Origin: Mactromeris polynyma
Lineage: Eukaryota; Mollusca; Bivalvia; Venerida; Mactridae
Length of the DNA: 64,000 nt
Assembly: GCA_032209605.1 (NCBI GenBank)
Contig: JASFXZ010000003.1
Span: forward strand, 8,744,807 to 8,808,806
Direction: 5' to 3'
Below the pieces are notes generated by a model. It saw only the letters and a program-made list of their open reading frames with translations. It had not been told where the DNA came from and searched no databases. A program made the position numbers and the translations under genes. Within the stretch, counting starts at the first letter, position 1. Each line of letters begins with the position of its first letter. Positions 59,565-64,000 of this stretch are shown piece by piece.

Positions 59565-60550
59565 TATAAAGGTGTGAAAAATATTGCGCTAATACATGGC
59601 GACGTACAGTTTGCGTGTGCCCCGAGGGTACTAATATTAACTAAAGGGAGTAAACATACCAACATAGATATAATATTTTTGCTTTTATCTATTTCAAGTA
59701 ATGTTCAATTACGAAACTTTGGGAACAGTTAGTTAAATTCAGTCGTAGGCATTCCTTAAAAATACTTCGCATACACTGCTGTATTAACATTACTGGACTT
59801 AAGATTCGTTTATGTATGCACAAGTCAGTTGATTCAAAAGTCGTTCACAAGTTATTTAGCAGTTGTATATAAGGTGTCAGTGTTGATTCATTGACTGACT
59901 GTAGAGTCCTGCGTAAGGCGCTTTCTGCTTAGCATTTGGCTTGGTTGGCGGTTGTTTCCCTATATCCCTTCTTCCCTCCTAGATAAGAAGGGGTAGCCGT
60001 TGACCTTGTCATAGGTTTTGCGGGGTCGTCATTACGCACATTTCTGTTTGTCTCTTGAATGAGACGAACTAACTGCATGATGCGTGTATGTGGTCGCACG
60101 GTCATGAAAGCTCACTGTCTGTTTAACCCATTGCAATAATGAAATAAGTTATTTTATTTGATATCAATAATTTTGTCTTACTTAAATGTTTTTACGTACG
60201 TACGTTTTACTTCAAATTGCTTCACACCACGTCTCTAAATTTCATTAAAGTCGAGTATTGTCAGAGGTTTTACAAAGCAATATGAAATTCCGACAGATGG
60301 TGTATCATGACATTGCATTCCGTATAGCTGGGCGTATCGTAGTATTGTATTCCATAAAGTATCATAATGTTATCATTGTATTATACGTAATCAGAAAATG
60401 AAAGAATAAAGTTATTTTTACTAAGAGGTTAATATTCAATTTTTTACAACACACCCCGACTGCACCAGTTTGGTGAATTACCTCCCTTTAATATATGCAA
60501 ATTTTCAAACCTGTTTAAACTAATTAAGGAAATTTATATATCAAATGCCA
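59565..60550 (+). repeat. Dispersed 1-kb element with TATA box and hairpins, copy 2
   Basis: Second copy of 25906-26915. TATATAA at 59866-59872, the CCCTTCTT/AAGAAGGG hairpin at 59966-59993 and the gtttgtctc/gagacgaac hairpin at 60046-60069 are all kept; the last carries an A-to-G change that still allows G-U pairing. Confidence 0.65.
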
Positions 60551-63019
60551 GCAAGGGAGGGGGTGGGTGAATGATAGTAGTATACTAATATTTTTAAAGG
60601 AAATGCTTTCAGTTTATTTTTAGGCTTACTGAAATAACCGGAAACACACGAAGACTAGTCCGAACTATATCGGAATTTGCCGAGTGTAAAAACTACGATT
60701 TGATGTTGCAATGAAGAGTTATGATATTAACTTATTTGCAAGGGAGGTTGATGGAATATCCGGACAGTGTTAATATAATCAAAGTACTTGGAAGTGTTAT
60801 TTGGAATGGTAGATATATATCTAAGCGATATATAGTTTAAATGGCTGCTGCTGCTACAATCTCAAAAATAGAACCGATAGTACATAAATAAATAAATCCC
60901 AACATATGAGATAACTATCATATTTTATATCGACTTATTCAAATATACGAAACACAAATTTCGTTAAATCAGATTGTTTTATTGACTAACACAGGACATG
61001 TATCGCAACTTCTACGAAATCTGTATACATGTTTTATATAATCGTTTGATAATTTGATATTTATTGTCCTCGATTTGTATACGATGCCTTCATTGTTGAC
61101 ATTTTGCCAAGTCTGCAACATCTTTATATACATATACCGATAATCCTAAAACTTTATCAACACTCAATTTAATCATTACAATTGGTTCTGGTTCAAATTT
61201 AATTTCGTAGTATATGAATATATAAATTGTATAAAAACGACATACATGTACATGTACAACCTGTGAGTGCGAACAATTATACAACATGTGTTATTCTTAA
61301 TATAACCATTTTAACTTGAAGACATATCAGTGTTCAACTCCTTTGTTCAACTAATACAAACCATCGTGAGTATAGCAAATAAGTTAAACATAGTAACATC
61401 AGTATCGGTCCTTTTCGTTAAACAAGTCGCAACTTTAACAATATGAGCAGTATATCATGACAAGTCTTTTATTAAGGTACTCGACATTTTCGCTGTAATT
61501 GTCTACTTTAGTTGATAGTAACATGACACTGGTCACTAATGGTATAAAAGTAAATTAAGAAAATTGATGTTTGTTCGATGTTTTGGGCTCTAACCCAAGT
61601 CCTGCTCAGCGTAAGTACGGCGCTCTAGCCACTAAGCTTAACACCGTCTAACCCCACACGACTACACTCCATTCTGTTACTTGCGACTCGAGCACCGTAT
61701 GTCATCAAACATCGTTGCGACCTTTTAAGTAAAATGTTTGTTTAGGGAAATCACGACCCCTTAACACTAGTACAGCGTTTACTGATTGAGCCAAGCGGGT
61801 GGCCGTTTTAGCCCACACAATAGAGCAAGTGATGGTCGGGGATCCGAAACGTCTGAGATTTTGGCAAAAATATAGAGACTCCAAAGGCACTGGATCCCCC
61901 TGACGTAAATTGCTGGATAAGCGCGTGTATTGAGCTCGATGTAAATATTTATACAGTGTAGTTTGAAAATGTTACCGTAAATGTTTTAATTCCAGAAAAC
62001 CGCATCATTTGTACAAAATGAATATAGCTGATTACACTACAACCAAACAAGGTTTATTCATACATTAAAATTTATCAAAATTTAACTACATCGTTTTTCA
62101 ATTTTTATATGCAGAGCAAGTTGCAACGAACGCTTTACTTAATAATGTTTTATTGTTGCTATGGTTACTAACTAATCGTGTTAATTAACTATATTCTCAA
62201 ATTGTTAGCTTAAAACAACAAAACTAATATAAAAAGTAATTGATTTAACTTGGAGGTATTTTAAAATTATTTCATATATTGTTTCGTTGCCATGGATACA
62301 ATGACGTCCTTAAACACGTCTATAGGTATTTCCTAGCATTTTATGAAGTTTAGTTGTTTTTGTATTCCAATCAATTATGTGCCAGTATTTTCATGTCACA
62401 ATGTTCTATTTTAGATATAGCAATACATTGCAGTTGAGTGTAATTTTAAAATCAGAATGCTGTGAAAATTCAAGTGTCATATAAATACTAATAACGCAAT
62501 TCAAATAGTTTAAAATAGTAACTCACATTTATTTTATTTGAAGAGTATCAATAATGTTGTACGTCGATTTGATTATTTTTTAACTGTTTTATATAACATG
62601 TTGGTTACCATGGTTACCGAGGAGATAATCTACAGATATTAGAGAGAATATTTAAATAACATTCAATTTGCGACGTACACACAGTGTGCAATGTATTATA
62701 AATATTACATTTCATGTTTCACATGTTACTTTGTTTTGATATACAGTTCCTTCGTTTCGAATGACGTTATTTTATTTGATGTTATTTAATGTTGTTATTT
62801 ATATTTCTGTCACATGTACTTACATTTGGCGCTTTAAGTTTAATATTTGTTTCAACATTTTTCGTATCGTTAAATCGATTTACCACCAGTATTTTTACTG
62901 ACAGTTCCTAGGCTGTATATCGCTGTATGGTTATTATTTATATTGTGCTTTAGATGTATGTTAAATTTCCCTTCCCCTGTGCGATTCTTTCACTTTATAA
63001 AGTGTACATGTTATTTTAT
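60551..63019. other. Intergenic DNA with a tRNA-like relic
   Basis: A minus-strand tRNA-like piece lies at about 61584-61648 (gtggctagagcgc, ggttagagccc), too eroded to be a gene. Otherwise AT-rich with nothing recognised. Confidence 0.4.
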
Positions 63020-63275
63020 CCCCACTTTCGGCCTTTTGGTGCCAGCTGTCTTCACTTGCCCTGTGATGTATTCCATTCATTAACCCCCCTCTTGTTGTCA
63101 ACTTTGATCCTTTATGGTCGACCAGGCCATTCCTTGCGCCCCTGTTCCTTTACGTATATACCCTTGAGCCTCCTCAAATGCCTTATATTTTATGGATTGT
63201 TGTTTTCCCGGAGGCCTGTATGGAGAGGCACTGTCTTATGTATGTGGCGTTCCCTGTAGCAACTTATTCTATCTA
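63020..63275 (+). repeat. Dispersed repeat family R, fullest copy
   Basis: ttcggccttttggtgccagc to cctgtagcaacttattctat. The reverse copy at 8225-8490 covers the same span, which defines an element of about 255 bp. Confidence 0.7.
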
Positions 63276-64000
63276 TTTTAATCTTGAAAATTCATTGGTG
63301 CTGTATCGGATATACACTCGTTAAACATCTTTCACCATTTTGCGACGTATGAGGGGTATCCCGAAAGTATGTAGACTTTTACAATGATTTACAAACGTTA
63401 CTTTACTATTTATTTGTATTTGCATATTTATTAGATTTTTGTGAAACACCCACATGTACTTCTCCCAAATGAGGTTAAATTAACGATACAACAGGCACGT
63501 GTACCAAACAGTAATTGGTCAATGATCTACGCGCAGGCCGGTTTGTTTGCGAAATAATGTTTACAGTTCCATACACTTTTGTGGTAAGGTCAGGTCTTAT
63601 GAGATTTCGTATAGCCGCAGATGTTGGGAGTACACGATTAACCACGTTTTGTAACCTTGTTCAATTATGAGTAAATTATTCATACTTATTACTGACATGT
63701 ATAAACATCAAGAAAGTTACTGATTAAAACAATATATAATCTAGAAACCTATTTATACCTCTTATTGACTGTGTATACTTTGTAACGAATATCCTACTGA
63801 GGAGGAGTGTCATTTAATCAAGAGTTACCAACATATGAATAGTAATAGCAGTAATAATAATTTACGGAAACTATTTCTCCATCTGTCAAAATAGACATTT
63901 TTCATGTAGCTGGAAATGAAGTATTGCGTTTTGGTTAGTATGTTGACAAATTACGATGGTTCATGCGAAGAGAAACTGTTTCTTTGCAACGATCCATTCC
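63276..64000. other. Window end, nothing firmly recognised
   Basis: Includes gtatcccgaaagtatgtaga at 63356, which resembles a mariner-type end, but no matching inverted end is in the window. Confidence 0.35.

Noticed and set aside
63340..63660. Mariner-type transposon end (gtatcccgaaagtatgtaga)
   Set aside because: Only one suggestive end, with no inverted partner or transposase frame inside the window.

Overview
This looks like a gene-poor, AT-rich, repeat-dense piece of an invertebrate nuclear genome. A mollusc or other lophotrochozoan is my best guess. That rests on an intron-rich RIG-I-like helicase gene, tRNA-derived SINE relics, many pogo/Tigger-like MITEs and large minisatellite arrays. 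No operons, bacterial signals or functional tRNA/rRNA genes are visible, and the species is inference only.

The only complete protein gene I can build is on the minus strand between 35.0 and 52.4 kb. Twelve coding exons, all with GT-AG introns and compatible phases, give one 787-residue RIG-I-like receptor (RLR). It has an acidic N-terminal tail in place of CARDs, a DECH-box helicase with motifs Q to VI, and a C-terminal zinc-binding regulatory domain. Its architecture is closest to a CARD-less (LGP2-type) RLR. Just upstream of the start codon are a TATA box and two ISRE-like TTTCNNTTTC motifs. The block holding this promoter, exon 1 and exon 2 is tandemly duplicated at 54.2-56.0 kb. The outer copy keeps the promoter, start codon and first splice donor. 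Its exon 2 has a 117-nt in-frame deletion and has lost its downstream donor.

0-12.7 kb: no gene recognised. MITE families occur throughout, with a 39/41-bp minisatellite (2.05-2.80 kb), a foldback element (6.01-6.17 kb), a 44-bp minisatellite (7.87-8.14 kb), a 229-bp MITE (10.12-10.35 kb) and a 1.25-kb element with terminal inverted repeats (10.49-11.74 kb).

12.76-19.99 kb: one very large 57-bp satellite of about 127 units with visible higher-order structure. 20-35 kb: a 76-bp array (23.93-24.69 kb), one copy of a dispersed element with a TATA box and two hairpins (25.9-26.9 kb; second copy at 59.6-60.5 kb), a LINE reverse-transcriptase fragment (28.2-28.6 kb) and a 33-bp array (32.0-33.85 kb). 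35-52.4 kb: the RLR gene. Its introns carry SINEs, MITEs, a 30/31-bp array and two unidentified minus-strand open frames. 52-56 kb: the promoter/exon duplication. 56-64 kb: MITEs, a GA-rich tract and dispersed repeats, with no gene recognised.

A recurring pattern is that MITEs with TACAGT...ACTGTA ends carry or abut minisatellite arrays, as if these elements seed tandem amplification.
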